Below, one piece after another: positions 11,113 to 23,185 of a stretch of 64,000 nucleotides of DNA. The notes beneath the pieces were generated by a model, which saw nothing but the letters and a program-made list of their open reading frames with translations, was not told where the DNA came from and made no database searches. Source of the DNA: Mycogone perniciosa (lineage: Eukaryota > Ascomycota > Sordariomycetes > Hypocreales > Hypocreaceae); contig JAOALB010000076.1 in NCBI GenBank assembly GCA_025331125.1, forward strand, positions 62,001 to 126,000, written 5' to 3'. Positions within the stretch are counted from its first letter, which is position 1. Each line of letters opens with the position of its first letter. Made by a program: the position numbers and the translations under genes.

Positions 11113-12295
11113 CTACGACTCATCCATAGCTTCACTCTCATCCGCACCTCCGCCACTATTCCCACTAACCTGTTTCCCACCTCCCAGAATCGCCACAACT
11201 TTCTCTAACCCTTCAACCTCCCCTTTGCTTAGTCCCCTCCCTTCGCCCTGCCACTCCCCATCACGCACCTCACCTCCCGGGGCCAACTCCAGCCCACTCA
11301 CCGTCTCGAGATACTTCCGCGAAGAGGACTCGATATATTCCGCGCGCTCTCGCCGCCAAGACTTAGCAATCGTATTTCCACCACCGTCATCCGCTTCCGT
11401 TGTTAAAGGCGCAAGATCAGGTAGGAGAGTCCGCAGTGATGTAGATAGCGAGCGCAGGGCTTGAAGCTGAGACAGCGTGAACTCCGTAGTGGTAGTAATG
11501 GGTTGATCACCACCGCCTTCTTCCAACCCGCCTTTATCGCGCAGGAAGCCAAATGGTCCTCTCGTCTCCTCCTCTTCGCCTACGTCTTGGGTTTTGTCCT
11601 TGGCCTCAGGTTTGACGCCGCCGTCAGCAGTAGCTGGTACGCCTAATACGCTCCTCAGTTTTCGTAGAAGCACATCGTTGCGCGCTTTCTCCGCCTCAAG
11701 CGCGGCATTTAATTTCTGACTCGCTCGCAGACGTCTCCTCAGCGCAGTGATGGATTCCAGCGTAGGCCTATCACTCTGCTGCTGGTGTTGATCCTCCTCC
11801 CCCAACGAAGAAAAATCCAGACCTTCGTAGTGAGAGAGCCGCATAAACGGTTGATCCTGCGGCTTAACGGTCAAGATATTTTGCATGACGTAGAGCTCAA
11901 AAATGTCGAAGTTCTTATCGATGGAAGCGTTTAGTAAGGTTTCGAGCTGGTGTGTGCCGCTTTCGAGTTCGATCTTGGCGACTTCCTCGGGTGGTAAGTC
12001 TGGGGTGTCTGAGTTGGTTGTGACGGATTTGGATTTGGATTTCTTCGAGTTGGAGGAGGCGACGAAGCCGAGTTTCTGAGGGGGGATGGAGACAAGGAGG
12101 CGTTCGACGGAGTCGAGGGCACGGTCTGCGAGGACGTTGACCATGTTGATGATATCGTCGAGGAGAGACTATAGGGTGATTAGCTTTTCAGGGTTTGATG
12201 AATGGGGATGGGATAAAGAATTGGAGACATACGACTGGCGGGTAGCTGAAATGCTCCGTTAGAAGCTCATAATCAGAATTGCTCGGCGCAGCCAT
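11113..12295 (-). CDS. mis12: Kinetochore protein Mis12/Mtw1
   Basis: Subunit of the MIND/Mis12 complex, which links the inner kinetochore to the microtubule-binding Ndc80 complex at centromeres. Two exons, 12295-12233 and 12168-11113, encode 372 aa. The first exon encodes the hallmark YELLTEHFSYPPV, and splicing continues with SLLDDIINMVN, the conserved N-terminal helix region of Mis12. A middle segment (about residues 130-190) rich in Leu, Glu and Arg is likely coiled coil. The C-terminal part is Gly-rich and variable, and the protein is somewhat longer than yeast Mtw1. The gene is convergent with the PPR gene, with only about 200 bases between stop codons. Confidence 0.9.
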
Positions 12296-12756
12296 TGCGT
12301 ATGATATGTGTTTGTGTTTTGAGCTCTTGGCTTGGTGGTTATTGTATTGCGACGCGATCAGACGCGTCTCAATTAATCCCGCCAAGCAGGTTGTTGGTCA
12401 ACGAAATTGGAGGAGAAGACAGCTGTCATGCAGCTCTTTTCGATTAGGCCAATTATTTTGGAGCTGCGTACGGCAATTCTTCAGCCTTGAGCATGCGACC
12501 GCAAGAAGCGTGGGGTTTGCGCAATGATTTTGTCTATCATACTCCGTATGTGGGGTCGGTCTGGTGTTACAATGGTCCTTGAAAGCCTTACGTCACCCCA
12601 CTCCGAGTACTTTGGTACCTTATCAATCCCTATCAACCCTCCTTAACTACCCTCATCCAGGAATATTACATACCTAGGATCCCCCTGATACAAAACATCA
12701 TAGCATCTCCTGAGCACCGCCTGCCAGCGGTTTGCTACCACTGATCCACAACCAAG
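12296..12756. other. Divergent promoter region between mis12 and the proline-rich gene
   Basis: About 460 bases between two divergent start codons. One copy of the dispersed 9-mer lies at 12540-12548, inside the 13-base palindrome CATACTCCGTATG (12538-12550). No coding potential recognised. Confidence 0.6.
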
Positions 12757-14054
12757 ATGTCTAAATACAAGGCAGCGGTTAAAGACAAATGGTCCGACTC
12801 CAGGGGCAAATTGTCCGATACCAAAGGCAAAGTGGTAAGTCCCACCATCTCCATCCAAATCCCTCTTGAATCTCCACAAGATGAGAAGAAACTCACACCA
12901 GATGCGCATAGACGGGGTATATCCCCGGACGCAAGAAGTCCCCCGAACAGTCTACACACGCTGCCGCGCCACTCAGTTCCCTCCGCGACCCGTCATCCTT
13001 CGCTCCTCCGCCTAGACGTACTGGATCCGGTCTCGCGCCGCCTCCTCCCCCAACCCCATTAGGCCAGAGAAAGGTCGTTACTGCACCTTCAAAGTATCAA
13101 GATCCAGTGACGGGTTGGGTTGATCCGCAGGCCAGACCATCTGGTGAAAGACAATTACTCCTAGAAGGTCCCGGGGAGGAGGACGACAGCCCGCGACCGC
13201 CGCAGCCGTATCGGGTAAATACGACGGGTTTGTCGACAGACCATCTTCCCCGGCCGCCAGCGCGAAGAGATGGATCAGATGGGCGGAGTCCACCTTCGTA
13301 CGATGATGCCGTCGGTGTGAAGAAATCTCCGGCTCCGGCTCCGGGAGGAGCCCCCAGTCTACCTCCGAGATTACCGCCCCGATCGGGTTCCGGAAGTCCG
13401 GACAGAACAAACCCGATATCCGTCCTGGGAGGCGGCCCGCTGAATCAAGGGGCCGTCAGCAGGTTAGGCGCTGCGGGGATATCGGTGCCGGCCTTTGGCA
13501 TTGGGCCTCGTAGTCCTGCCGGCGACGACGACGACGACCCGCCTCCTCCCCCGCCTCCTCCCCGACCGAGGAGTGGCTCGAAGCTCAACGAGTTGCAAAA
13601 CCGATTTTCTAAGCTGGGGACTTCTACATCTTCTACGGGGACAACACCACCTCCAAGTGAGGGTACAACATGGGCGCAGAAACAAGCCGCTCTCAAGACA
13701 GCCTCGTCGTTTCAGAGGGATCCATCATCTGTGTCATTCGCCGACGCCAAGACAGCAGCCAGCACAGCCAACAACTTCCGCCAACGGCACGGAGACCAAA
13801 TCTCAGCGGGTGTTAAGAGTGCAAACAACTTAAATCAAAAATACGGTGTCGCCGATAGGGTTGGAGGTTTTGCTGGAGCGACAGGTCAGGGTGCAGCTGC
13901 ACTGGGTTTGGTAGGGAAGAAGAAACCGCCGCCGCCGCCTCCCAAAAAGAAGCAAGGCCTCATTGGCAATTCACCACCGCCTCTCCCTCCCCATCCTGCT
14001 GCGGATGAAGATGCGCCTCCTCCAGTTCCAATGTCTACGCGACCTACTTTCTAG
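12757..14054 (+). CDS. Proline-rich protein of unknown function
   Basis: Two exons, 12757-12834 and 12912-14054, encode 406 aa. The short first exon encodes MSKYKAAVKDKWSDSRGKLS and splicing continues with TGYIPGRKK. The rest is low in order: PPPPPTP, LPPRLPPRSG, DDDDPPPPPPPPRP and a C-terminal KKPPPPPPKKKQG with PPPLPPHP. These are the kind of runs bound by SH3, WW or profilin domains, so a link to actin or endocytosis is possible but unproven. A segment at about residues 290-360 (ANNFRQRHGD, SANNLNQKYGV, GGFAGATGQGAAALG) looks helical and repeats the ANN motif. I do not recognise a named family. Confidence 0.75.
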
Positions 14055-14401
14055 GCAAACGCTCGGTTTCTTTCGTTTGGTGTATACTTTGAGCATTTTG
14101 TCTACACTTTGTCTTCAACTTGGATATTCAGCATAGCCTTTTTCGGTGTTGGTAGAATGGATTACATGACTCGGTTCATTGCAGAGTATGGAGCCCTGGC
14201 GCCTCAATGAAACGAATAAACTGACGCATAAAATGGCTGGATCAATAACTTTTTTTTATTTGTCTCTTCTCGTTCTCCTGCTATGAGGTTGAGGGATATA
14301 TGCCATGCGCCAAGGTAACGCGGAAATGTGACCAGTGCTTCTTCTTCTCCTAAATCACTGCCCTCCCAAGCAGGGGAGCCGGCTCTCGAAACAAGATATA
14401 C
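14055..14401. other. Convergent intergenic region
   Basis: About 350 bases between the stop codons of the proline-rich gene and the TCTP gene. It presumably holds both 3' untranslated regions. A T-rich run lies at about 14250-14258. Nothing else recognised. Confidence 0.5.
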
Positions 14402-15233
14402 TTAGACCTTCATCTCAGACACACCGTGCTTCCAGACAATAACGTAGGGGGTGATGCCGTCATCACGGTAGTTAAGGAGGACAACCCTAGGCGCCGAGTC
14501 AGCAACTGAGAAGCCCATTGATAGAAAAACCGGGGATTAAGGTAGTTACGTACATGCCATCAGGGTTCATGGACTCGCCGGTGTAGAACTCAAAGTCCTT
14601 GAAGTTGGGCAGCAGCTTCTCCTTGACGTAGGTCTGGGCACCCTTCTCGAAGGCGGTGATGACAGAGGGGTCAGCATTCTTCTCCACAAGCTTGGCCTTG
14701 ACAGCCTTCATGTAGCCTAGAAAAACATAAATTTTAGTCAACTGGGATAGGGTTATTGTTATAGGGGAGATAGCTCACCCTTCAGGTAGGCGAGGTAGCC
14801 CTTCTTGTCGAAGCTGGTGGACTGGAGACGGAAAGAGTGGACGATGTTGTTGACCTTGACGACCTGGTCCTCGACACCTTCTTCGGCCTCCTCAGCAGAG
14901 GCATTGGCACCGATGTCTAATGGAGAGAAGGTGTGTTAGTGTCTGTCTGCATGCAGTCTTCGGGATGCCATATTTGTTGTGACGCACCAACGTCGACGGC
15001 ACCCTCCGTGATCATGGCACAGTCAGCCTCGTAGACAATGCCGTCGATCAGCTTGAGATCGTACGAGTCCGAGATGATCTCGTCGTCGGTGATGAGGTCC
15101 TAAAGAAAATTGCGGGGTCAGTTCAAAGCTCAGAACGATGATGATCTTGATGGTGGGGCGGAAAGGCGCAAATGCGCGCCAACAAAGGGGAGATTTTTCG
15201 GGGGATTTTCTTACGAACCTTGAAGATAAGCAT
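14402..15233 (-). CDS. Translationally controlled tumour protein (TCTP) homologue
   Basis: Highly conserved small cytosolic protein (170 aa) tied to growth control, translation and microtubules or mitochondria in yeast. Five exons on the minus strand: 15233-15219, 15099-14988, 14916-14779, 14716-14554 and 14486-14402. The first exon has only five codons (MLIFK) and splices to DLITDDEIISDSYDLKLIDG. Later hallmarks are the acidic loop (SAEEAEEGVEDQVVKV), ESMNPDGM and the end VIVWKHGVSEMKV. Length matches the family. All four junctions restore known conserved sequence, so the structure is well supported. Confidence 0.95.
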
Positions 15234-16455
15234 GGCGGCGACTGTGACGGCACGAAAGGGCCCAAAGATGCTGTGAAAGGGGGTATTTGAAAGGGTGGAT
15301 GAAGAAGAAGAGAACGATGTAAGAGGCTAGATGGAGAGAGAGAGAAAAGCGTCTCGATAAGAAAATTCAAAGCGGGCGGGAGGGTGGCGGCTGTCCTTCT
15401 TGGTGGGGTTTTGCCCACTAAGGACAAGCACAAGCACAAGCACAGGTCACAAACGCACCAAGCAGAGACGATTATTTTTGCACGCTGCCCCGCCTCAAGC
15501 AAGAAAAACCTGCCTCTTTTTTATAGCAGTTAATGCCAAGGTAAAATCATAGCGATAGATTTAGTGGTACTAGTAGTATTAGTAGGAGTAGGTATCACCA
15601 CAGCCTTGGCCATTCTTCTATCGGGGCAGCATGGCAGCACGCAGCACGCACTAATAACATGGAGATCGTGTCCCATGGCTGATAAGTGTAAGTACATATA
15701 CTATATACCTAAGAGAGAGTGAGACGTACGAGTGATATCCTACATCATCTTACGAGGAAGTGGTAACTGGAATGTATTTATTCTCACAACTACAAAGTAC
15801 AGAGCAATTATTGCCATTGATGCTGTTTCAGGTACTCCGTATTCTTGGCCCAACCTCACAAACAAGCGCTGTAAAGTTGGTCTTGGTGTAAAGAATAATG
15901 CTGCATAATTTGTCTTGTGCTTTAGAATGCGAAGTAGTGCTATGAACTCCCATTAATGAATTGAGCGGTAGCCAGGATTAATTCGTCAATAAATGGTCGA
16001 AGTAGGCAAGCCACTGTCAGCAGAGCTGGTTAGTTAGGTTGAAATGAAATTTCTAGCAATTACCGAGCACTCCGGAGCAGTCCTAAATTCACCCATTCTC
16101 AACATCGGCGTGCGTCATCGGCATGATATCACCATGATATACGAAGTACGGAGTAGGTACGAATAGAATGTGATCCGTGTAAGTGGTCTGATCCTGGGGA
16201 TAACAGGCGACGCCGGAACATCCAGCAAGCGAAATTGATTGATTGTCCGGCCCTGTGAAGCACAGAAAAAAAAAACATTGGTCCGGGGGCCGCTTTGTAA
16301 GGTTAGGGGATAAACCCGGCGGCCGGTCCCATCTCCGAGGCGCCGATGCCACGCCTGCAAGACTCTCTCTCGCTGGGCCACGATATTCAACCCTGGAAGC
16401 TTCTTTTACCCCTGCCCTTTTTTGCTCCCCTCCTCCCTCCCTCCCTCCGCCATAA

Positions 16456-16506
<51 letters not shown>

Positions 16507-16739
16507 GTTCCTTTTCTTCCTCGTCACAGAGAATCTACTCCTGGTATTAGTGGCTGTTGTCGTTAGGGTTCACAATAACCCTCCCTCCGTGCGCGCATAA
16601 GCAGAGACGATCCGGATCGGCTCTCCTGGATAAAGCCATCCTCTTTCTATTCGAGCTGCTTGCTGCATGGTCATCTCCCTCGTCGTGCCCAGCGCACCAC
16701 CACACGCATCTTGATCACAGACGAACGAACGAACGAATT
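15234..16739. other. Divergent intergenic region between TCTP and sur2 genes
   Basis: About 1.5 kb with no gene recognised. It carries the TCTP promoter, two copies of the dispersed 9-mer (15833-15841 and 16147-16155, the latter next to a GAAGTAC variant), a CCTCCCTCCCTCC pyrimidine tract (about 16427-16450) and a TAC microsatellite listed separately. Confidence 0.55.
16456..16506 (+). repeat. (TAC)17 microsatellite
   Basis: Seventeen uninterrupted TAC units, starting about 285 bases before the sur2 start codon and directly after a CCTCCCTCCCTCC tract. Likely variable in length between strains and possibly within the sur2 promoter or leader. Confidence 0.95.
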
Positions 16740-17917
16740 ATGGTCAACGAGTCCTCCGCATCGACGGCTTCCGCCATGGCCAACCATACGCTCTTCGACG
16801 CGGCGCTTCCGCCACTGCCCACATACAGCCTCGAGCCCCAGCCCGACTTGTTCCCCTTCATCTCCGACCTTTGGCTCTCTCTCGTCCTCCCCGTCATCGT
16901 CTACTGGGCCATGTCCCTCTTCTTCCACGCCATCGACGTCCTTGATCTCTTCCCTCAATACCGCCTCCACACTCCCGAGGAGATCTTGAAGCGGAACCAC
17001 GCGACGCGCTACGAGGTCGCTCGCGATGTCATTATACAGCAGATCATCCAGATCGCTACTGCCGCCGTCCTCGCATTGACGGAGCCGCCGGAGTTGGTGG
17101 GCAAGGCTGAGTACGACGTCGCCGTTTGGGCAACTCGCATTCGTCTCGCTCAGCGCGTGCTGCCAGGGTTGCTCGGTCTTCTCGGACTTGACGCCACCGC
17201 CATCTCCAAGAATATGTCAGCCTCACATCCCTTGCTCGCCGGTGCATTGGCAGGCGGTTACTATCCATTCCCAGCGGTAGGCTCAGAGATCACTACAACC
17301 CCTGCCTTTGCCGCTTGGGAACTGGCTGTTGCCCACACAATTTACCATGTCCTCGTTCCGGCCTTGCAATTCTTCGTGGCCATCTTCTTTCTCGATACCT
17401 GGCAGTACTTCCTTCACCGTCTGATGCATATGAACCGTTGGATGTACAGTAAGTTCACCTGTTGCGCGATTCCCACTTTGAGGCTTGTCACGACGTCCCT
17501 GCTAACCAAACTACCAAACCAGCTACTTTCCACTCCCGGCATCATCGTCTCTATGTCCCCTACGCCTATGGTGCCCTTTACAACCATCCTTTCGAAGGTT
17601 TCCTCCTCGATACGCTTGGCGCCGGCATCGCATTCAAGTTAACTGGCATGACTATTCGCCAAGCTACCTGCTTCTTCGCTATCTCAACCATCAAGACAAT
17701 CGACGACCACTGCGGCTATGCTTTCCCCTGGGACCCCCTCCAGCTTATCACGAGTAACAATGCCGCCTATCACGACATCCACCACCAAACGTGGGGCATC
17801 AAGGCCAACTTCTCACAGCCCTTCTTCACCTTCTGGGATCAGCTCCTGGGGACAAAGTACACGGGATCTCGAACCGACCGACTGGCCGACAGGAAGCGGA
17901 CTCAGAAAGCTCAATGA
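16740..17917 (+). CDS. sur2: Sphinganine C4-hydroxylase (Sur2-like)
   Basis: Di-iron membrane hydroxylase of the fatty-acid hydroxylase superfamily. It would convert dihydrosphingosine or dihydroceramide to the phyto form in the ER. Two exons, 16740-17448 and 17523-17917, encode 367 aa. Hydrophobic segments lie at about residues 40-60, 95-115 and 195-225. The three histidine motifs are HRLMH (end of exon 1), HSRHH (right after the junction) and HDIHH near residue 340. The splice restores MYTTFHSRHHRLYVPYAYGA, the most conserved part of Sur2. A second in-frame Met (MANHTLF) lies 12 residues in, so the exact start is less certain than the gene. Confidence 0.92.
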
Positions 17918-20900
17918 ACGACATAATGCCGTTGGGATTTTTTTAATTCATCTTTCAACTCGATCTGCGCACACAGATTGCCTCTTATCCCTCCACTATT
18001 TTGTTGTATTTTTTTCCTCTTTTGGGAACACGATGAGACGCTGCTTTGGATGACGGCAAGGAGCCAGGCCACGGCAACCTAATACTATAATGCTATTTTT
18101 TTTCTTCCCTCCTTGCTCTCCGACGGGACGTTGGGGGCATTGGATGGGGAACTCTTCGAATTGTACATACTATTTACGACCAAGTTTTATCCGTGGGACG
18201 GGGGTTTGATATGCGGAGAAGGTCGGGGCCGGTGTTGCACGTCTTTTTGGAGGGATCATTCGCTATTTTCAGGAGCAAGTTGTTGTTTTTTTCAAGTATC
18301 ATTCTTCTTGCGTTTTCTCCTTTTTCACCTGTACCATATTTTCATCTTTATTGGGGGAGCATTTCTGCGGTGGGCAGGTGTTGATTCGCTGGGGGTTGTG
18401 TGGTTTTTCGCTGCTCATCACTTGTTACTTTGCTGGTGGTGGTCTTCAGGTATCGTTGATGGGAGCAAAATCAAAAATTAGCATGGAGAATGTAAGTATG
18501 GAGATTTGAATCATGGTCGCCATGCACTTTTTATGACTTGACGGTTTCATGGCACATGGTGAACGTGGTTGAGATTGTTATATCCTTCATGGCAACCGCT
18601 GGGATTGGGCATGGGTCTGGTTCCTCGCTGTGTATTATTACCGCTGCTCTAGGTGCTGTTGATCTATATACTCATGTTATCAAATTGACAATACTTCTTG
18701 GGTATTGTCTTGGGTCAGTTCAGGCTCATAGGTCTCCTATTCGTTTCCATATGATCTCCATTTGGTGTCTAAAACAGCATGAACGAAAACTATATAGAGA
18801 GGAACCTCACTGGTTTTGGACATAGCGAGTGCTGGCAAATATTATGATTATATACTTGACTTCACCTGGCGCGTACTTGTAAGCTACCCTACCTATACTT
18901 CGATACCATTGAGTTTGTCCCCTAAGTGGTCCTTGTTGTGTAAGCGCCAATCGATGAATTGGCATATTTTGAACAGTCCAGTTACATAACTATGGGTTTA
19001 TTCCAAATATGAGCCTTCTCGAGTATAGCCTACATGGTCGAGTCTTATGCACCGCAGACAAAACAATTCTTCCTCGCTCACTACGAAGTACCCTGAACTA
19101 TTTTACCCGGATCAGGTCCCTTTGTGTTTAAACGAGTGGGTGTGTGACATTACTTGTGTTTCACATATGTTCTCATCTTGGTCATTCATTTCATTTATCT
19201 GTTCAATATCCTACTGTAGGGCTGTCGCAAAGCCTTTGTCTTCATAGCCAGGCCCTCTATAGTAGCACCAATTCCAATTATCATTGAGCAGAAATACACA
19301 AAAGAGAATAATATACTATTAACATTTCCATAAAAAACTTTCTGTCTAATGCATTTACGGCACCGTTCCGTAGAAGGGCGAGCGACACTGTTCGCAGGGG
19401 GACGTGTTCTTAGGATCCGAGAGTTGTCGTAATCGTACCTCCACTGTAGAGTACGAAGTGCTATGATTAGTATACATGCAGGAGTCGTGGCTGGAGATTA
19501 TCATTTACTACCCATCCTACGTGAATCCCACGGCCCATGGCTTTGCAGAAGTTCACGCCCAAAGTTGAAGGATGCGAGCCGTTGACCCGCCAAACCAGGG
19601 CGGTTGAGCACATGGATATCCATCAACTACGAGTATACGAGAACTCCAACTGGCTTCGATTCAAGGAGTGATACTAGTACTAGAGCCTTGTCTGTAACGG
19701 CACTGCCTCAAGAATCTTTGGGGAACATTCTTTGTAACATCAAATACCCAGAACGTTCGAGAATACTGCATCTGGTTAGTATTTTGTCCTGGTGCTCCCA
19801 AGAACACGGGACAATGGTATCCACGGTAAGCTCTTAATGAACATGGATGGTATGCCGAAAGACTCCACTTGATGTACAGGTAAAAAGCACTGCACTGCCA
19901 GATGGATGAATAACGATTGACGAACAACTAAATAAAGCACATATAAATGTTTACAAGAGGGTAGAGGGATGAGTGTCGTAGACAACACGAAATGCAAAGT
20001 TACACTGAGGTCTCGTGGTTCCGCGCTATAAGACGGGTGGTGATACGAATACTACCACTGGTAGCAGTAGTACGGCAGTGAAAATTTATCATCATAGCTG
20101 ACTGGCTTATTATCCTGGAGGATTGCGTCGTACAGTAACAATGGGTAGTGACATTAGAGCCCGAGAGTCTGGTCGCAATGATGGACCGTGTGCTCCAATC
20201 CCCTACCACGGAGAAGGACTGCTGAAAGAGGATAGCACGATTGAACGAGGAATTTAGTCCATGGTGACAGATTATGGATGAGAGGGTTGCAGAGTATTAG
20301 CTGAGGGAGTGGAGGCTTAGCCCGTGTTTCCAAGGGGGTGTTATGAGTATTATGATGCGAATCAATAATCGACATTTGAAACTCCCTCCTGTCTTGTGGA
20401 GTTTATTGAACGAAATGGGCTCCGATAGAAATACCGGAAAGTGGTCGGTACGGAGCATAGAGAGACGGTGGTACTGTATTGAAATATCTTCTCAAGACAA
20501 AATGACATTCTTCAGCAGGGCTAGGAATATTGCCCTGGATAGGACCCAGTGATTTATGTCTCCAATCACCATTGGAAGGGATGACATGTATCTATGTCTT
20601 GCGTAGCTTTGAGATCCCGTCTCTACTCGTACTTTGGAGAAGTATTGTACTCCGTAGGACACCGCCAAAATGATCACACTCTCGGCCACTCCGGCTTCTG
20701 GGTGACGGCACTTGGCCCCCAAGAAATCAAAAGCAAAAAGTCAAGGCATCATCATGAAAGCTCTAGTTTCACACACGGGACTTGATACAATGATATAGAG
20801 TACTAGTACGGAGTACTCAGTATGCATGTACTCGTATTAAGGGAGGTTTCCACCATTTTTAGCCTCTTCTCTTTCTGGAAAGCTTCGAGGATGAATTAGG

Positions 20901-20976
20901 CAAGGCGTGGTTGCTAGAGGTGAGTGACTTTCGGGAATAGTCTGGTTTGCGATCCTCTCATCCACATTAATCATCA

Positions 20977-20999
20977 TACGGAGTACGGAGTACTCCGTA
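20977..20999. repeat. Three overlapping TACGGAGTA-family copies with an 18-bp palindrome
   Basis: Two overlapping direct copies (20977-20985, 20984-20992) and one inverted copy (20991-20999) together form a perfect 18-bp palindrome GTACGGAG-TACTCCGTAC at 20983-21000. This is the densest instance of the dispersed motif in the window. Confidence 0.9.
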
Positions 21000-21580
21000 C
21001 ATATCTACATATTGCTGCTTGCAGATCATACGACTTGCTGCTGCCCTTGGATGATGCGTGGACAAGTCGGAAACCAATACTTTTGGCGGAGCACAAAGCC
21101 CTGATGCTGTCCGTGTAAGACGAGATGTGAGAGTGGCTTGTGATTTATGAGCATGTGCTGCATTGTACTCGTAGGACATGGTTGAACTGTAGCATTTTGC
21201 TCGTAGCACACGCTTGTCGTACTTGTGCCTCCAGAAATACACAGTTTATTGGCATTCGGCACGCAGTTTAGACGCCCTTGGCTTATTTCCTTTTCCCGTT
21301 GTCATTGACGACATCTCCCTTCCACGTGGAGATGCTAAAATTGAAAGGGAGTCCGGCTGACAGGGGTGAAGCTGGTCCAGCTGGAGAATGAGCCAGTCTG
21401 ACTTGTCGACCTGAGACAGACAACACATTGAACACAACGTCGTGCCACATCACCAAGCTTCATAGCTTTGCTTTCTGTGTGATTGTTCAATGAGGTGCCT
21501 AACACCCACGAGTAGTGTTATCAATTGATGAGCGAGATCTCTATGTTGGCAGTATTTTACTATTGACTCCCATGGGTCCC

Positions 21581-21646
21581 TTATAATATGATATGGATAA
21601 TATAATATAATATACCAGTAATATGATACATAATATAGTAATATAC
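21581..21646. repeat. A+T-rich TAATATA tract
   Basis: Low-complexity sequence made of ATAATATG, TAATATAA and similar words, sharply different from its surroundings. It ends next to a dispersed 9-mer copy at 21655. Function unknown. Confidence 0.75.
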
Positions 21647-22377
21647 CCAGTACCTACTCCGTACGAAGTACTCTACCTGAAGCTGTGGTGGAGGCCCATC
21701 CCATAGTATCAAGGTACCAAGCGGTACTTGGTCATATTATTCATCGAGCGGCAATAAGAGAAGGCGGTGTCGCGACACGTTCGGTTGGACTGGAAGCGAA
21801 GGGAACAAGCGACCGAAGCATCAGAGCCTAACATTTCCAATTCCATTTCAATCCCTCACCATTGGCAGCCATACACTTTCCATCTCCATGACGTCGTTTC
21901 GCCTTGCAGTTCTGTGCTCTTCCCGAGAGACAGAATCGAACGAACATATGAGTACTCGTACTTCGTACTCACTCCGTGCACTAATACATACTCGTACACC
22001 AAAGACCCGCCTCAAACCCTTTGGAGACGGCTGGAACACCCGTATCGTCCTCTGATTGGCGCTATGCAACGTCCTCCTGCATCACTTATCCCGGCTCGCC
22101 TCCCTCCAGCCATCCAATCAATCAGACAGCGTGCCTGCATGCTTCAGAGGCCTGTCCCTGTCGGACCCTGGCTGGATGGTCGGTGTACTGCTCCGTACTC
22201 CATAGGGAGGATTATACCTACGAGTACGGAGTACGCGGAGCCGTGCCAGCTTCGATGGTGAGGAGGTGATGTGAAGCAGCTGAGCTGAAATTTAGGACTG
22301 CCGCCCGTCGAAACCGGCGTCAATTTCTCTTTCTCTCTCTTTGATGACGGATTGTTAATCAGATGGTGGGACAGATG

Positions 22378-23185
22378 GATACTCATTTGAGCGTTATCTG
22401 ATAACCCTTCCATAGTCTGTCTGTCTGTCTCTTGTCGTCTGGAATCTAGCCTCATCTCATCGCCATCATTCCATTCATCCCTCTCAGTCCGCTTCGCAGA
22501 GAGAGAGAGACGGACGACGCCTCACAGCACTCTTCGCTTCGTTCCCAGCCGGGCCTGGATATTCACGCCCCTCGCAGTCCCGCGCTCTCTGCAACAGTCG
22601 CTGTGCCGGAATTTCATACAATATATTCTCACGATTTCAATACCTGACCATCGCTTCTAACCCCCTGCCTATCACGCCTTTTTTTTATTCAACATATCTA
22701 TATTATATCTATCTGTTCTACCCACCCGCTTCCAAATCGCACCTCGGAACGCAGAATTTCTTTTAATCCTTAATTCCAACTGCTAAGCGCCGGGCGCATT
22801 CGTCGACAGCTTCCCACCACTCGCTCATCGCAACCGCCGGCACTATTAACCAACTATCGCCCTCCCAGACCCATCTCGGCGCTTGCAGACACCCAGCGCG
22901 CCATCACCATTAGTCAATCGCTGCGCCTAAGCTCTTGGGTTCTGGCGCATATTCAAACATTCGACGAGTCTGCCGTGTTTCACCCTCCGAAGCTGCATCT
23001 TACTACTCCGTTTAAGCGTTACAACAAGCAAGCAATACTACACCAAGCAGCCCCACCGACTGCTGGGGTGTTGCTGCAGGGAAAATAGACGCTCGGATTA
23101 AACGTCGCCACGACTGAAGCTCACGCTGCCCTTTAATAAAGCTTTGCTGCCGCCACCTGACGTTCGTTTTAATCTTTGCTTCGTC
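22378..23185 (+). promoter_or_regulatory. Long ATG-free leader region of the glycogen-binding-module gene
   Basis: By reading, no ATG occurs between 22378 and 23185, about 808 bases, where a dozen would be expected by chance. The stretch is pyrimidine-rich (CTCTC, CCCTCCC) and ends at the first ATG, 23186, which starts the next gene. This pattern fits a long 5' untranslated region kept free of upstream start codons. The transcription start cannot be placed. Confidence 0.6.

Larger units (their letters stand above)
17918..22377. other. Gene-poor intergenic region
   Basis: About 4.5 kb without a recognisable gene on either strand; the longest open frames (under 170 codons) lack motifs. T-rich sequence up to about 18480 is probably the sur2 3' region. 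From about 20.6 kb the dispersed 9-mer appears repeatedly: 20648, 20807, 20977, 20984, 20991, 21655 and 22225 (first base of each copy). Related GTACTTCGTAC and TACTCGTAC words are mixed in. An A+T-rich tract lies at about 21581-21646. No tRNA-like B box, transposase motif or long terminal repeat was seen. Confidence 0.55.

Noticed and set aside
21925..21950. Minus-strand GTTCGATTC resembling a tRNA B box
   Set aside because: The flanking bases cannot pair as a T stem, and no A box or acceptor stem was found.
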